From assembly GCA_003232155.1 (NCBI GenBank), contig QILY01000092.1:1-5879 (forward strand): DNA of 5,879 bases, read 5' to 3'. Positions 5,206 to 5,879 of the stretch are shown piece after piece. The notes below the pieces were generated by a model. That model saw only the letters and a list, made by a program, of their open reading frames with translations. It did not search any database and was not told the DNA's origin. Origin of the DNA: Maribacter sp. (GTDB taxonomy: Bacteria; Bacteroidota; Bacteroidia; Flavobacteriales; Flavobacteriaceae). Numbering within the stretch: position 1 is the first letter of the stretch; the number at the start of each line of letters is the position of its first letter. The position numbers and the translations under genes were made by a program.

Positions 5206-5879
5206 ATGGATAAATATTCCTTTTTAAACGCTGCACACACTTCTTTTTTTGCAGAATTATACGATAAGTATCTAACAAGTCCTGATAGTATTGAGCCTAG
5301 TTGGCGTGCTTTTTTTCAAGGCTATGATTTCGGAATCGAAAGCTCTTTAGATGAGCTTGATATTGCTTCTGAAAATGGTGCGGTCGCTGTACCAAAACCC
5401 TTGCAAAAAGAATTTCAGGTTGTTAAGTTGATCGATAATTATCGAAGTAGAGGACATTTGTTTACAAAAACAAACCCTGTACGAGAAAGGCGGCAGTACA
5501 CACCGAGCTTGGATATTGAGAATTTTGGCTTGACCCAAGGTGATATGGACACTGTTTTTACAGCAGGTGAAATATTGGGAATAGGTTCCACTACATTGCG
5601 AAATATCATTCAACATTTAACAAGTATCTATTGTGATTCCATAGGTGTTGAGTATATGTATATTCGAAAGCCAGAACGGGTAGAGTGGATACAAAATTGG
5701 TTGAACGTAAATGATAACCATCCTCAATTTGATACTGATAGAAAAAAGCATATTCTAAAAAAATTAGGCCAAGCAGTATCATTTGAGAGCTTTTTGCATA
5801 CTAAATATGTAGGTCAAAAGCGTTTTTCATTAGAAGGTAATGAGTCTTTAATACCTGCTTTGGATACTGTAGTTGAAAG
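5206..5879 (+). CDS. sucA: 2-oxoglutarate dehydrogenase E1 component, N-terminal part, runs off the right edge
   Basis: The first 224 codons are present and open to the edge. SucA is the thiamine-diphosphate-dependent E1 of the 2-oxoglutarate dehydrogenase complex, decarboxylating 2-oxoglutarate in the TCA cycle and passing the succinyl group to the E2 lipoyl domain. Residues 6-37 (FLNAAHTSFFAELYDKYL, then SIEPSWRAFF) match the N-terminal helix of E1o that docks on E2. After a variable linker (about 44-65), KLIDNYRSRGHLF (74-86) and NPVR (90-93) open the catalytic domain. GVEYMYI (147-153), WIQNWL (161-166) and KRFSLEG (205-211) are further hallmarks; the cofactor-binding core lies beyond the window. 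ATG at 5206 gives the usual start. sucB would be expected downstream, but this cannot be seen. Confidence 0.96.
   Translation, partial: MDKYSFLNAAHTSFFAELYDKYLTSPDSIEPSWRAFFQGYDFGIESSLDELDIASENGAVAVPKPLQKEFQVVKLIDNYRSRGHLFTKTNPVRERRQYTPSLDIENFGLTQGDMDTVFTAGEILGIGSTTLRNIIQHLTSIYCDSIGVEYMYIRKPERVEWIQNWLNVNDNHPQFDTDRKKHILKKLGQAVSFESFLHTKYVGQKRFSLEGNESLIPALDTVVE

Noticed and set aside
5347..5616. Minus-strand open frame of 89 codons inside sucA
   Set aside because: It is antisense to clearly conserved sucA coding sequence.

Overview
This AT-rich window looks like ordinary chromosome from a member of the Bacteroidota, most likely a Flavobacteriaceae relative. That reading is an inference. It rests on the protein sequences (a flavobacterial-type WaaA N-terminus, a SucA beginning with the SFLNAAHTSFF-type tail, signal peptides ending in SAQ or FAQ), on the lack of strong Shine-Dalgarno sequences, and on a gene order I recall as common in that family. 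There is no sign of a mobile element, CRISPR array, phage gene, tRNA or rRNA.

Layout. The left edge (1-224, minus strand) carries the first 74 codons of waaA (kdtA), the Kdo transferase of lipid A-core assembly, apparently starting at TTG. A 115-base divergent intergenic region separates it from a plus-strand pair: a DegT/DnrJ/EryC1/StrS sugar aminotransferase (340-1494) and a UDP-glucose 4-epimerase, galE (1538-2554). These are 43 bases apart with no terminator between them, so they are probably co-transcribed. A strong 14-bp hairpin (2608-2639) follows galE. Next is a secreted metal-dependent amidohydrolase of the imidazolonepropionase-like/Xaa-Pro dipeptidase type (2666-3940, GTG start). 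A 118-residue protein of unknown function (4082-4438) follows, convergent with a small outer-membrane beta-barrel-like protein on the minus strand (4454-4990). After a very AT-rich 215-base divergent region, the window ends inside sucA (5206 to the edge), the E1 subunit of 2-oxoglutarate dehydrogenase.

How the genes fit together. WaaA, the aminotransferase and GalE all belong to cell-envelope polysaccharide synthesis: Kdo addition to lipid A, amination of a 3- or 4-keto nucleotide sugar, and supply of UDP-galactose or UDP-N-acetylgalactosamine. The amidohydrolase is predicted to act on peptides outside the cytoplasm. The barrel and sucA share only a divergent promoter region. In databases this barrel type is, as I recall, sometimes named 'alpha-ketoglutarate decarboxylase', which its sequence does not support.

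I found no convincing undescribed multi-gene system. The observations most worth checking are a four-cysteine insertion in the sugar aminotransferase, a small gatekeeper residue in GalE that suggests N-acetylated substrates, the mis-nameable barrel protein, and the uncharacterised 118-residue protein.
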